The notes under the pieces were generated by a model. The model was not told where the DNA came from, ran no database searches, and worked only from the letters and a program-made list of their open reading frames with translations. A program made the position numbers and the translations under genes. A DNA stretch of 38,580 nucleotides from Buttiauxella noackiae ATCC 51607 (GTDB lineage: Bacteria > Pseudomonadota > Gammaproteobacteria > Enterobacterales > Enterobacteriaceae). Below are positions 11,059-19,502 of this stretch, one piece after another. The DNA lies in assembly GCF_001654865.1 (NCBI RefSeq), contig NZ_LXEO01000062.1, positions 1 to 38,580 of the forward strand, in the 5' to 3' direction. The stretch's first letter is position 1; each line of letters opens with the position of its first letter.

Positions 11059-12687
11059 GTGCTGACTTTACTGCATTTGCTTTCTGCGGTGGCGCTATTG
11101 GTATGGGGCACGCACATTGTGCGTACCGGCATCATGCGCGTTTACGGTGCAAATCTCCGTAGCGTACTTAGCCGCAGTGTTGAAAAAAAACCGTTCGCCT
11201 TTTGCGCAGGTATTGGCGTTACCGCACTGGTGCAAAGCAGCAACGCCACCACAATGTTGGTCACCTCTTTTGTGGCCCAGGATTTGGTGGCGCTTACCCC
11301 TGCGCTGGTGATTGTGCTGGGGGCGGATGTTGGTACCGCGTTAATGGCGCGAATTCTGACCTTTGATCTCTCGTGGCTCTCGCCGTTACTCATCTTCATT
11401 GGCGTTATTTTCTTCCTCAGCCGCAAACAAACGCGTGCCGGACAACTTGGCCGCGTGGGCATTGGCCTCGGGCTGATTTTGCTGGCACTGGAGTTGATTG
11501 TTGCTGCGGTGACGCCAATTACTCAGGCATCCGGCGTGCAGGTCATTTTCGCCTCGTTAACCGGCGATATCATGCTCGATGCGTTGATTGGCGCAATGTT
11601 TGCCATCATCAGTTATTCAAGCCTTGCTGCGGTTTTACTGACCGCCACGCTGACTTCTGCGGGAATTATTTCGTTTGATGTCGCGCTATGTCTGGTGATT
11701 GGTGCCAACCTTGGCTCTGGCCTATTGGCGATGATCAACAACAGCACCGCTAACGCTGCTGCCCGTCGCGTTGCCCTCGGCAGTTTGTTGTTCAAGCTGG
11801 TGGGCGGCGTGATTGTGCTGCCGTTCGTGCATATTCTGGCGGATGCGATGCAAAAACTCTCCCAGCCGGAATCCGAACTGGTTATCTACTTCCACGTGTT
11901 CTACAACCTGATTCGCTGCCTGGCGATGGTGCCATTTGCCGGCGTAATGGCACGCTTTTGCCGTAAGGTGATTAGTGAAACGCCTGAAGTTGATGCCCGG
12001 ATGAAGCCGAAACATCTTGATGTAACGGCTCTGGATACCCCAGCACTTGGCTTATCCAACGCAGCGCGTGAAACCTTGCGTATGGGTGATGTGCTGGAGC
12101 AAATGCTGGAAACCTGGAGCAAAGTGATGCACGGAGAGCCGCGCCAGGAGAAGGAACTGCGTAAGCTCGCCGATGATGTCGATGTGCTCTATACCGCAAT
12201 CAAACTGTATATGGCGCAAATGCAGAAAGAGGAACTGGCAGAGGTTGAATCTCGTCGCTGGGCAGAGATTATTGAAATGTCGCTAAACCTGGAGCAGGCG
12301 GCAGATATCCTTGAGCGCATGGGGAGTGAAGTGGCGGATAAATCGCTGGCCACGCGTCGGGCATTCTCGCCAGATGGCCTGAAAGAGCTGGATATTCTGC
12401 TCCAACAATTAACCAGCAACCTGAAGCTTAGCCTGTCGGTATTTTTCTCCGCCGATGTGAACAGCGCGCGCCGTTTGCGCCGTAATAAACATCGCTTCCG
12501 TATTCTTAACCGCCGATTCTCACACGCCCACGTTGACCGCCTGCATCAGCAAAACGTGCAGAGCATTGAAACAAGCTCATTGCACCTTGGTTTGCTTGGC
12601 GATATGAAGCGCCTGAACTCACTGTTCTGCGCGGTCGCATACAGCGTACTTGAACAGCCTGACGATGACGAAAGGGACGAGTACTAA
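11059..12687 (+). CDS. yjbB: Na+/phosphate cotransporter-family protein with PhoU-like tail (YjbB)
   Basis: Inner-membrane protein of the Na/Pi-cotransporter II family; E. coli YjbB is reported to export phosphate. It has 542 residues (E. coli about 543). The N-terminal 310 residues are strongly hydrophobic and hold the two inverted family repeats: GVTALVQSSNATTM with GADVGTALMA, and SYSSLAAVLLTATLTS with GANLGSGLLAMINN. The last 200 residues are charged and helical, like PhoU. The start is GTG at 11059 with Shine-Dalgarno AGGAG (11049-11053). A -10-like TATACT at 11009-11014 suggests its own promoter. A terminator follows immediately. In E. coli pepE comes next; here a lipoprotein gene does. 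Confidence 0.95.
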   Translation: MLTLLHLLSAVALLVWGTHIVRTGIMRVYGANLRSVLSRSVEKKPFAFCAGIGVTALVQSSNATTMLVTSFVAQDLVALTPALVIVLGADVGTALMARILTFDLSWLSPLLIFIGVIFFLSRKQTRAGQLGRVGIGLGLILLALELIVAAVTPITQASGVQVIFASLTGDIMLDALIGAMFAIISYSSLAAVLLTATLTSAGIISFDVALCLVIGANLGSGLLAMINNSTANAAARRVALGSLLFKLVGGVIVLPFVHILADAMQKLSQPESELVIYFHVFYNLIRCLAMVPFAGVMARFCRKVISETPEVDARMKPKHLDVTALDTPALGLSNAARETLRMGDVLEQMLETWSKVMHGEPRQEKELRKLADDVDVLYTAIKLYMAQMQKEELAEVESRRWAEIIEMSLNLEQAADILERMGSEVADKSLATRRAFSPDGLKELDILLQQLTSNLKLSLSVFFSADVNSARRLRRNKHRFRILNRRFSHAHVDRLHQQNVQSIETSSLHLGLLGDMKRLNSLFCAVAYSVLEQPDDDERDEY

Positions 12688-12690
12688 TCG

Positions 12691-12724
12691 AAAAGGCACT
12701 TTCCGAAATGAAGGTGCCTTTTAC
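12691..12724 (+). terminator. Rho-independent terminator after yjbB
   Basis: A 9-bp stem aaaaggcac (12691-12699) / gtgcctttt (12714-12722) with the T-run built into its 3' arm, starting 4 bp after the yjbB stop. Confidence 0.75.
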
Positions 12725-12765
12725 TAAGTTGCCTGTTTTTTCTTCTGCTTGATATTTACACCGTT

Positions 12766-12771
12766 TATAAT
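12766..12771 (+). promoter_or_regulatory. Candidate -10 box of the lipoprotein gene
   Basis: A consensus TATAAT 38 bp upstream of the lipoprotein GTG. No good -35 lies 16-18 bp upstream, so only the -10 is supported. Confidence 0.4.
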
Positions 12772-12809
12772 CCTGCCGCTTAAATTCATAAAACCAAAGG
12801 GATTCGACA

Positions 12810-13214
12810 GTGAAAATAAAAAAATTGATGATAGCGGCACTCTGTATATCGGCGTTGGCTGGGTGTAAGGCACTCGAAAGAACGGAACCCGTTCGGACAC
12901 CACAGACCATCATCACTCAGCATGTGACAACTGAGCAGGTCAAAGACGCAATCATCAATGCAGGGCAGGGGCGTGACTGGATAATGTCAGTTGCAGGGCC
13001 AGGGGTGATTAATGCGACACAAAATATCCGTAAACACAGCGTGACTGTTCGCATTAACTACAGTGAAAGAAACTACTCGATTAACTATGTCAGCAGCGTA
13101 AATTTACTGGCATCCGACGGCGAAATTCACCGCTCGTACAATCATTGGGTGAATAATCTGGATAAAGATATTCAGAAAAAATTAGCCGTAATTGCGGCGA
13201 CGCCTGCTAAATAA
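12810..13214 (+). CDS. Uncharacterised lipoprotein
   Basis: A 134-residue protein with a lipoprotein signal: basic MKIKK, hydrophobic LMIAALCISA and lipobox LAGC with the acylated cysteine at residue 19. Residue +2 after the cysteine is Lys rather than Asp, which predicts outer-membrane sorting by Lol. The mature part has GRDWIMSVAGPG, then alternating RKHSVTVRINYSERNYSINY and IHRSYNHWVNNLDKDI. I recall this pattern from short unnamed lipoproteins in other Gram-negative bacteria, with no assigned function. The start is GTG at 12810 behind AAAGGGA (12796-12802). It has its own -10 box, follows the yjbB terminator and precedes rluF by 93 bp. It occupies the place of pepE in E. coli. It is intact with no sign of decay. 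Confidence 0.85.
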   Translation: MKIKKLMIAALCISALAGCKALERTEPVRTPQTIITQHVTTEQVKDAIINAGQGRDWIMSVAGPGVINATQNIRKHSVTVRINYSERNYSINYVSSVNLLASDGEIHRSYNHWVNNLDKDIQKKLAVIAATPAK

Positions 13215-13307
13215 TCCCCTTTGCGGGCAATGAACTTCGCGTTTGTTGCCCGAGTCTGTTCGCATCGCCCTTTATGTAAGGTATATTCCGGGTTTTACGG
13301 AGGAACC

Positions 13308-14186
13308 ATGCTGACCAACTCATCTATACGTCTGAACAAATACATTAGCGAGAGCGGTATCTGCTCCCGCCGCGACGCCGATCGTTACATCGAACAGGGA
13401 AATGTTTTTATTAACGGCAAACGCGCCGCGATTGGCGATCAGGTATTTGCCGGAGATGTGGTGAAGGTCAACGGTCAGTTAATCGAGCCCCGTGACGAAG
13501 ACGATCTGGTACTTATCGCACTGAACAAGCCGGTGGGCATTGTGAGTACCACCGAAGATGGTGAGAAAGACAACATTGTCGATTTCGTTAACCACAGCAA
13601 ACGCGTTTTCCCTATTGGACGCTTAGATAAAGATTCTCAGGGGCTGATTTTCCTCACCAATCATGGCGATCTGGTGAATAAAATTCTGCGTGCCGGCAAT
13701 GACCACGAAAAAGAATATGTCGTTACGGTAAACAAACCAGTAACCGATGAGTTCATTCGCGGGATGGGGGCGGGCGTTCCGATGCTGGGAACCGTAACCA
13801 AGAAATGCAAAGTGAAGAAAGAAGCTCCCTTTGTGTTTCGTATCACGTTGGTGCAAGGACTCAACCGCCAGATTCGCCGTATGTGCGAACATTTTGGTTA
13901 TGAAGTGACGAAGCTTGAGCGTACCCGCATCATGAATGTCAGCATGAAAGGGCTGCCATTGGGTGAGTGGCGTGACTTGACCGACGATGAGTTAGTTGAA
14001 TTGTTTAAGCTGATTGAGAACTCTTCTTCTGAAGCAAAACCGGCAAAAACTGCAAAGCCAAAGGCTAAACCAGCCGCGGTGAAAAAACCGGTTGTCAGCG
14101 GACCGAAAAGTACCGCTAAAACCCCGGCAGAGCTAGCTTCACGTAAACGCTTTGCCCAGCCAGGGCGTAAGAAGAAAGGGCGCTAA
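13308..14186 (+). CDS. rluF: 23S rRNA pseudouridine synthase RluF
   Basis: RsuA-type pseudouridine synthase, known to modify U2604 of 23S rRNA and tRNA-Tyr in E. coli. It has 292 residues (E. coli 290). An N-terminal S4 RNA-binding domain (about 7-65; [20 protein letters not shown]) is followed by the catalytic core, with the nucleophile Asp107 in [10 protein letters not shown] and the [14 protein letters not shown] block. The tail from about 240 is rich in Lys, Pro and Ala and ends GRKKKGR. The ATG at 13308 behind GGAGGA is chosen; the frame is open back to 13221, but the added residues do not resemble the family. It ends one base before the convergent yjbD stop. Confidence 0.97.
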   Translation: MLTNSSIRLNKYISESGICSRRDADRYIEQGNVFINGKRAAIGDQVFAGDVVKVNGQLIEPRDEDDLVLIALNKPVGIVSTTEDGEKDNIVDFVNHSKRVFPIGRLDKDSQGLIFLTNHGDLVNKILRAGNDHEKEYVVTVNKPVTDEFIRGMGAGVPMLGTVTKKCKVKKEAPFVFRITLVQGLNRQIRRMCEHFGYEVTKLERTRIMNVSMKGLPLGEWRDLTDDELVELFKLIENSSSEAKPAKTAKPKAKPAAVKKPVVSGPKSTAKTPAELASRKRFAQPGRKKKGR

Positions 14187-14187
14187 G

Positions 14188-14460
14188 TTAGCGCTTTCCA
14201 CGAGAGTGGTTGTTTGCAGACCAGGAGTAGGTTGCAGACGTATCCTGTTTTGCTGTTTTTTGTTTTTTAACCTGGCGGGCTTTTTTAGCTGCCAGTTCGC
14301 GTTCCGCAATCAATTGGTCAATATAGGTTTTTTTAACGTGGTTAATTTCTGAGTTTGTCAGGGGGCGACCATGGGCGATGCGTGCGCGGTCTAGCCGCGT
14401 TTTCAATTCGCGCTGCTCGGCTTCGGTCATGTCTTGCTGTGTAAGTTTGGATGTGGACAT
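14188..14460 (-). CDS. yjbD: DUF3811-family small protein YjbD
   Basis: A small, very polar protein of 90 residues, the length of E. coli YjbD. Segments such as MTEAEQRELKTRLDRARIAHGRPLTN (split here as MTEAEQRELK and RARIAHGRPL) and ATYSWSANN match the family as I recall it. It has no signal or membrane segment; the middle is a Lys/Ala-rich helix. No function is known. The ATG at 14458-14460 has AGAGG 8 bp upstream. It is convergent with rluF with a single base between stops, so the transcripts must overlap. Confidence 0.85.
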   Translation of the reverse strand: MSTSKLTQQDMTEAEQRELKTRLDRARIAHGRPLTNSEINHVKKTYIDQLIAERELAAKKARQVKKQKTAKQDTSATYSWSANNHSRGKR

Positions 14461-14610
14461 CGTTGCGGCCTCTTAAGAAGTGGCCTCCAGTGTAAAGCAA
14501 ACCGCCCTCAAGCTCAGTAAAAATCAGCTTCTGGTATCAACGTTACCCCTAAAGTGTAGATAATTTTGTTCAACTACACCGACTTGCCCGCCAGCGTTTC
14601 GGTTTGATAA

Positions 14611-14642
14611 AAGCAAAATGCCCGGTTTCCCGGGCATTTTTT
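14611..14642 (-). terminator. Bidirectional terminator downstream of panS
   Basis: A perfect 11-bp stem aaaatgcccgg (14615-14625) / ccgggcatttt (14630-14640) with loop tttc. T-runs exist on both strands. On the minus strand it ends panS transcription, keeping it out of yjbD. Confidence 0.85.
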
Positions 14643-14657
14643 GAGATGAGAAATCAC

Positions 14658-15605
14658 TCATGCACGATGCTTTTTCAAACGCTTTTCCTTTTCTTCATCA
14701 ATAGGTTTACCGGACCAGTATCCCGCAAGAAGAGAGCCAGAAAGGTTATGCCACACCGAGAACAGCGCGCCAGGAAGTGCCGCCAGTGGTGAGAAGTATA
14801 TTTTACCCAGTGTCGCAGCAAGACCTGAGTTCTGCATCCCTACTTCAATTGCCAGCGTACGGCAGGTGGATTCATCGAAACCGAATAGACGTCCACCCCA
14901 ATAGCCGCTTAGTAAGCCAATTCCGTTATGCAGAATGACTGCAACAATGACCATCAAACCTACAGAGGCGATGTGAGAGGCTGAGCCTGCTACCACAGCG
15001 CTGATAATTGCCAGAATACAGACCATCGAAAATGCAGGTAGATAGGGCTCAACGCGCTTCACAAGGCGTGGGAATAGATGATGCACAATCAAGCCAAGAC
15101 CAATCGGGATAACCACAATTTGCAGGATGCTTAATAACATGCCCATCACGTCTACTTTGATATCTGCATCAACATACAGACGTGTAAGGAGCGGTGTCGC
15201 AAAAACACCGACCAGAGTGGAAACGGAAGATATAGTCACCGAGAGCGCCACATCCCCTTTTGCCAGATAAATCATTACGTTTGATGCAGTCCCGCTAGCC
15301 ACGCTTCCAACCAAAACCATACCCGCGGAGAGGTCAGGTGGCATATGAAACAACTTCGCCAAAACCCAGGCCGCCAGCGGCATAACCAGGTAATGCAGGA
15401 AGGTTCCAGCCGCTACGGGCGCGGGTCGCGACAGCACGCGTTTAAAATCATCAATGCGCAGATGTACGCCCATCCCGAACATGATCAGCATCAAAAGTGT
15501 GCTGACCCACGGGCCAATGGGGGTAAAGGTATTGGGAGTAAAATAGGCGAGTACAGACAGCAGCACCGCCCACAGCGGAAACAGTCGGGTTAATGAAGCG
15601 AGCAT
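14658..15605 (-). CDS. panS: Bile-acid:Na+ symporter-family transporter, PanS-like
   Basis: Inner-membrane transporter of the BASS/SBF family, 315 residues and about ten hydrophobic segments. The two family sodium-site regions are present: [19 protein letters not shown] near 100-118 and [15 protein letters not shown] near 252-266. The sequence closely resembles the enterobacterial ketopantoate/pantoate/pantothenate transporter PanS as I recall it; the substrate is inferred from that and not visible. The ATG at 15603-15605 is preceded by AAGGA. It lies downstream of lysC on the same strand beyond a strong terminator, so it needs read-through or its own promoter in a gap of under 100 bp. The gene is not in the E. 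coli K-12 arrangement I recall. Confidence 0.8.
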   Translation of the reverse strand: MLASLTRLFPLWAVLLSVLAYFTPNTFTPIGPWVSTLLMLIMFGMGVHLRIDDFKRVLSRPAPVAAGTFLHYLVMPLAAWVLAKLFHMPPDLSAGMVLVGSVASGTASNVMIYLAKGDVALSVTISSVSTLVGVFATPLLTRLYVDADIKVDVMGMLLSILQIVVIPIGLGLIVHHLFPRLVKRVEPYLPAFSMVCILAIISAVVAGSASHIASVGLMVIVAVILHNGIGLLSGYWGGRLFGFDESTCRTLAIEVGMQNSGLAATLGKIYFSPLAALPGALFSVWHNLSGSLLAGYWSGKPIDEEKEKRLKKHRA

Positions 15606-15640
15606 AGTGAGATCCTTGCAAGTGTTGTGTTGTTTTATGG

Positions 15641-15670
15641 TTATAAAAATGCCGGGATCGAGCCCGGCAT
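15641..15670 (-). terminator. Rho-independent terminator after lysC
   Basis: An 8-bp stem atgccggg (15649-15656) / cccggcat (15663-15670) with a 6-nt loop, followed on the minus strand by TTTTATAA. It sits between lysC and panS. Confidence 0.85.
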
Positions 15671-15702
15671 TTGGTATTAATTACTTTAAGTAAGTGGAAA
15701 TT

Positions 15703-17058
15703 TTATTCAAACAGATTGTGGTGAAGTTTTTGCACCACTTTTTCAGCGTCGTCGCCAGGCACTAGGAAGCACAGGTTGTAGCTGGATGCGCCATAGCAAA
15801 TCATGCGGATGTTAAACGGGTCGAGCACGCCAAACACCTCTTTGCCCACACCACAGGCTTTAGAAAGCTTATTACCGATGATGGCAATCAGGGCGAGGTT
15901 TTCTTCCACTTCGACACGACACAGTGAGGAGAGCTCAGTCAGGAGCGATGTGGTCAGCGGGCTATCACTATTGGAAGTTGAACCCGTAGTATCGAGCGTC
16001 AGCGCAATGCTAACTTCTGAAGTGGTAATCAAATCAACAGAAACATTATGTTGCGCCAGAATATTGAACACTTCCGCCAGGAAACCATGGGAGTGCAGCA
16101 TGCTCAGGCTATTGAGTGTCACCAGGGTTTGTTTACGACGTAGTGCCAGAGCACGGAACAGCGGTGGATTTTCTGTTTTGTTACAAACCAGTGTACCGCC
16201 CGCTTTGGGATCTTTGCTGGAGCCGACAAACACTGGGATATCGCTACGCACTGCAGGCATTAATGTTGCCGGATGCAGTACTTTTGCGCCGAATGTTGCC
16301 ATTTCAGCTGCTTCTTCAAAGGCAATTTTGTCGATGCGTTTTGCCGCTGGCACGACACGTGGGTCGGTAGTGTAAATCCCTGGCACGTCAGTCCAGATAT
16401 CAACTCGGCTGGCATGCAGTGCTTCACCCAACAGTGCCGCTGTATAGTCGCTGCCGCCACGTCCAAGCGTGGTAGTGCGGCCTTTCGCTTCACTACCAAT
16501 AAAACCTTGAGTGATGACCAGAGATTGAGCCAGGCGAGGTTGAAGCTGTTGGCTTGCAAGTTCTGCTAATGTGGCGACATCTGGTTCAGCACGGCCAAAG
16601 CGGTCATTGGTGCGCATGATTTTGCGGATATCGAACCATTGGGCATCGACTTTTCGCTCACGCATAATCTCGACAAACAGCAGCGTAGACATCAATTCAC
16701 CATGGCTAACCAACTCATCGGTTAACGCTGAGGAAGTAGCAAGGGATGCCGCTTCAGCTAAAGTGGTGATGTTTTCAAGCAGACGTTCAACTTCTTCGCG
16801 GATGATTTGCGGATTTGCCAGACGCTCAACAATGTCATATTGGATTTTGCGAATCGCATCGAGCTTAACAAAACGCTCTGTTGCTTCAAGGCCGCTTGCC
16901 AACGCAACCAGCAAATTGGTGATACCCGCTGATGCGGAAAGGACAACAACGCGAACGTTTTCGTCAGCCAGCACCACGTCGGCGCTGCGGTTCATCGCGT
17001 CGTAATCAGCAACGCTGGTGCCGCCAAATTTGGCAATAACGGTTTGTGGGTAGGACAT
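15703..17058 (-). CDS. lysC: Lysine-sensitive aspartokinase III (LysC)
   Basis: Phosphorylates L-aspartate, opening the pathway to lysine, diaminopimelate, threonine and methionine; this isozyme is inhibited by lysine. It has 451 residues (E. coli 449). The kinase domain starts KFGGTSVADYDAMNRS and holds TTLGRGGSDYTAALL and the DIWTDVPGIYTTDPR block. Two C-terminal ACT domains follow. Residues tied to lysine inhibition in E. coli (M318, G323, T344, S345, E346) are conserved here, offset by two (M320, G325, T346, S347, E348), so inhibition should be intact. The ATG at 17056-17058 has ACGAGG 7 bp upstream. Expression should be controlled by the lysine riboswitch upstream, which carries an ERIC insertion. 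Confidence 0.98.
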   Translation of the reverse strand: MSYPQTVIAKFGGTSVADYDAMNRSADVVLADENVRVVVLSASAGITNLLVALASGLEATERFVKLDAIRKIQYDIVERLANPQIIREEVERLLENITTLAEAASLATSSALTDELVSHGELMSTLLFVEIMRERKVDAQWFDIRKIMRTNDRFGRAEPDVATLAELASQQLQPRLAQSLVITQGFIGSEAKGRTTTLGRGGSDYTAALLGEALHASRVDIWTDVPGIYTTDPRVVPAAKRIDKIAFEEAAEMATFGAKVLHPATLMPAVRSDIPVFVGSSKDPKAGGTLVCNKTENPPLFRALALRRKQTLVTLNSLSMLHSHGFLAEVFNILAQHNVSVDLITTSEVSIALTLDTTGSTSNSDSPLTTSLLTELSSLCRVEVEENLALIAIIGNKLSKACGVGKEVFGVLDPFNIRMICYGASSYNLCFLVPGDDAEKVVQKLHHNLFE

Positions 17059-17172
17059 TACAGCCTCGTGTCAGGGAGCCATTTTCATGGCAAAAAAATA
17101 AATAAGCCTTGGCACAAGGGAAGAGCGGGATACGGGGCAGACGTAGAATAGAAGTTCTGAACTACGATACAC

Positions 17173-17488
17173 CCAGAAGCGCCCCACCTTGTTTCCCCGA
17201 TTTCTTGACGCTACAGCGGCGTTGTCTGCGCTAACTCACCTGAATCACTTACTTAAGTAAGTTCATCGGGATTCATAAGCTTGTCGCCTTGCTGTAATGC
17301 CAATAAATTCGGGGAATAAATTGGAGCATTCGGTTGTGAAATGCTCCTGGTGACAGCCCAAGGGATTCAGCCCCCGTGGCCGATAATGCACGCTGCCATA
17401 CGCACATTACCTCGGCGCCGCTCCCCCTCCTGTGTCGTCTTCGGATTGGCTCCTCAAACACGATACCTGGGCGGCGCGCCTCTTCTGG
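17173..17488 (-). promoter_or_regulatory. Lysine riboswitch aptamer of lysC, interrupted by an ERIC element
   Basis: On the minus strand the conserved lysine-aptamer core reads CCAGAAGAGGCGCG, then GAGGAGCCAATCCG, GGAGGGGGAGCGGCGCCGAG, TATCGGCC and GGGGCTGAATCCC. Helix P1 is closed by CCAGAAG (17482-17488) and CTTCTGG (17173-17179); helix P5 by CACC (17349-17352) and GGTG (17185-17188). These arms match the E. coli lysC leader as I recall it. A typical aptamer is about 180 nt; this one spans 316 nt because 17193-17316 is an ERIC element within P5. A local hairpin (17323-17330 / 17340-17347) keeps the normal P5 tip. The 114 nt between P1 and the lysC ATG hold the expression platform and ribosome site. 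Confidence 0.88.
17193..17316. repeat. ERIC element inside the lysC riboswitch
   Basis: 124 bp, close to the usual 126-127. The ends are perfect inverted repeats TTCCCCGA (17193-17200) and TCGGGGAA (17309-17316). The ERIC core is recognisable: ctcacctgaatcacttactt, then agtaagttcatcgggattca. It lies between the local P5 hairpin and the P5 3' arm of the aptamer. Other ERIC copies in the window lie between genes. Confidence 0.88.
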
Positions 17489-17518
17489 CTTACTCACAAG
17501 TGAGCAAGTAGCCGTATA

Positions 17519-17547
17519 CAAATAAAATGTTACGTGCCAGATGTCAA
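17519..17547 (-). promoter_or_regulatory. Candidate lysC promoter
   Basis: Minus-strand TTGACA (17547 to 17542), a 17-bp spacer and TATTTG (17524 to 17519). The -35 is perfect, the -10 weak. Transcription would begin just before a small hairpin (17490-17508) that precedes aptamer helix P1. Confidence 0.5.
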
Positions 17548-17701
17548 CGTCTGAGTGCTATGAACCATACTGTTTTTCTCAGTGTAGACGGGGTCATCGA
17601 GTGTTCAGTCCACCCTGGTAACTTCTTCGCGGGCACATAATCTGAAACGGTATTCCCGGTGCAATGGTAGAAAAATCATCACAAATCCTGTTTTGTGGAT
17701 A

Positions 17702-17707
17702 TACAAT
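17702..17707 (+). promoter_or_regulatory. Candidate -10 box of pgi
   Basis: TACAAT 40 bp upstream of pgi, with no convincing -35 at the right spacing. The rest of 17548-17701 holds nothing else I can name. Confidence 0.3.
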
Positions 17708-17746
17708 TGACCGCAGTCACAGTTCTCAAATCAAAAGGGTAACGCT

Positions 17747-19396
17747 ATGAAAAATATCAACCCAACGCAGACCGCTGCATGGCAGGCTTTACAGGCGCAT
17801 TTTGACGAAATGAAAGACGTCACTATCGCTGAGCTGTTCGCTCAGGATGCCGACCGTTTTGGTAAATTCTCTGCCACTTTCGACGATTTAATGCTGGTGG
17901 ATTACTCCAAAAACCGCATCACCGAAGAAACCCTGGCCAAGCTGCAGGCGTTGGCAAAAGAGACGGATTTGCAGGGTGCAATCAAATCCATGTTCTCTGG
18001 CGAGAAGATTAACCGCACTGAAGACCGTGCTGTGCTGCACGTTGCACTGCGTAACCGCAGCAACACGCCAGTCATCGTTGATGGCAAAGATGTGATGCCA
18101 GAAGTGAACGCGGTGCTTGAGAAGATGAAAACCTTCTCTGAGAGCATCATCAGCGGTAACTGGAAAGGCTACACCGGCAAAGCGATTACTGACATTGTTA
18201 ACATCGGTATCGGCGGTTCAGACCTCGGCCCATTCATGGTGACCGAAGCGCTGCGTCCTTATAAAAACCACCTCAACATGCACTTTGTGTCTAACGTTGA
18301 TGGGACTCACATTGCCGAAGTGCTGAAGAACGTTGATCCGGAAACCACGCTGTTCCTGGTTGCCTCTAAAACCTTCACCACACAAGAAACCATGACCAAC
18401 GCCCACAGCGCGCGCGACTGGTTCCTGGCAACGGCTGGCGACAACAAACACGTCGCGAAACACTTCGCCGCGCTGTCTACCAATGCTAAAGCGGTGGGCG
18501 AGTTTGGTATTGATACCGCGAATATGTTTGAGTTCTGGGATTGGGTCGGCGGCCGTTATTCCCTGTGGTCTGCAATTGGCCTGTCCATCATCCTGTCTGT
18601 GGGTTACGAAAACTTCGTAGAACTGCTGTCTGGCGCACACGCCATGGACCAGCATTTTGCTAACACTCCGGCAGAACAGAACCTGCCAGTACTGCTGGCG
18701 CTGATCGGTATCTGGTACAACAATTTCTTCGGCGCTGAAACCGAAGCCATTCTGCCATACGACCAGTACATGCACCGTTTTGCTGCTTACTTCCAGCAGG
18801 GCAATATGGAATCCAACGGTAAGTATGTTGACCGTAACGGCAATGCTGTGGATTACCAGACTGGCCCAATCATCTGGGGCGAGCCGGGCACTAACGGCCA
18901 GCACGCGTTCTATCAGCTAATTCACCAGGGTACCAAAATGGTTCCTTGTGACTTCATCGCACCTGCGACCAGCCACAACCCGCTTTCTGACCATCATCCA
19001 AAACTGCTGTCTAACTTCTTTGCTCAGACAGAAGCACTGGCATTTGGTAAAGCTCGCGAAGTGGTTGAACAGGAATACGCAGCTCAGGGTCTGGATCCTA
19101 AAACGCTGGATCACGTTGTGCCGTTCAAAGTATTCGAAGGCAACCGCCCAACCAACTCCATCCTGCTGCGTGAAATCACGCCGTTCAGCCTGGGGGCGCT
19201 GATTGCGCTGTATGAGCATAAGATCTTCACTCAGGGTGCAATTCTGAACATCTTCACCTTCGATCAGTGGGGCGTGGAATTAGGTAAGCAACTGGCTAAC
19301 CGTATTCTGCCTGAGCTGGGTGATGCGGCAGAAATCAACAGCCATGACAGTTCTACCAATGGCCTGATTAACCGCTATAAATCCTGGCGCGCTTAA
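17747..19396 (+). CDS. pgi: Glucose-6-phosphate isomerase (Pgi)
   Basis: Interconverts glucose 6-phosphate and fructose 6-phosphate in glycolysis and gluconeogenesis. It has 549 residues, exactly the E. coli length. Catalytic residues fall where expected: Glu355 in QGNMESNGK, His386 in [10 protein letters not shown] and Lys514 in LGKQLANRI. Substrate-phosphate motifs [14 protein letters not shown] and [11 protein letters not shown] are intact. The ATG at 17747 has AAAGGG upstream. It is a single-gene unit ended by a terminator; the divergent neighbour is lysC. Confidence 0.99.
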   Translation: MKNINPTQTAAWQALQAHFDEMKDVTIAELFAQDADRFGKFSATFDDLMLVDYSKNRITEETLAKLQALAKETDLQGAIKSMFSGEKINRTEDRAVLHVALRNRSNTPVIVDGKDVMPEVNAVLEKMKTFSESIISGNWKGYTGKAITDIVNIGIGGSDLGPFMVTEALRPYKNHLNMHFVSNVDGTHIAEVLKNVDPETTLFLVASKTFTTQETMTNAHSARDWFLATAGDNKHVAKHFAALSTNAKAVGEFGIDTANMFEFWDWVGGRYSLWSAIGLSIILSVGYENFVELLSGAHAMDQHFANTPAEQNLPVLLALIGIWYNNFFGAETEAILPYDQYMHRFAAYFQQGNMESNGKYVDRNGNAVDYQTGPIIWGEPGTNGQHAFYQLIHQGTKMVPCDFIAPATSHNPLSDHHPKLLSNFFAQTEALAFGKAREVVEQEYAAQGLDPKTLDHVVPFKVFEGNRPTNSILLREITPFSLGALIALYEHKIFTQGAILNIFTFDQWGVELGKQLANRILPELGDAAEINSHDSSTNGLINRYKSWRA

Positions 19397-19459
19397 TACC
19401 CATCATACTTCGAGTTATGGCGGTTTGGGCCACAACTCGAATTATTTAGGATATGGGCA
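19397..19459. repeat. Internally deleted ERIC-like remnant after pgi
   Basis: Only ERIC-like ends remain: tacccatcatacttcgagtt at 19397-19416 and aactcgaattatttaggat leading into atgggca (to 19459). The central ERIC core is missing, leaving about 63 bp. CGAGTT and AACTCG still pair. It directly follows the pgi stop and precedes the terminator. Confidence 0.6.
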
Positions 19460-19474
19460 ATAGACATGAAATAT

Positions 19475-19502
19475 AAGCCGACGTTATGTCGGCTTCTTTA
19501 TT
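19475..19502 (+). terminator. Rho-independent terminator after pgi
   Basis: An 8-bp stem aagccgac (19475-19482) / gtcggctt (19488-19495), 5-nt loop, followed by ctttatttt. Confidence 0.8.

Noticed and set aside
13221-13307. N-terminal extension of rluF
   Set aside because: Unlike the family; the ATG at 13308 has a strong GGAGGA site.
17273-17521. An 82-codon open frame on the minus strand in the lysC leader
   Set aside because: It covers the riboswitch aptamer, whose RNA sequence is conserved as structure; no ribosome site and no protein-like composition.
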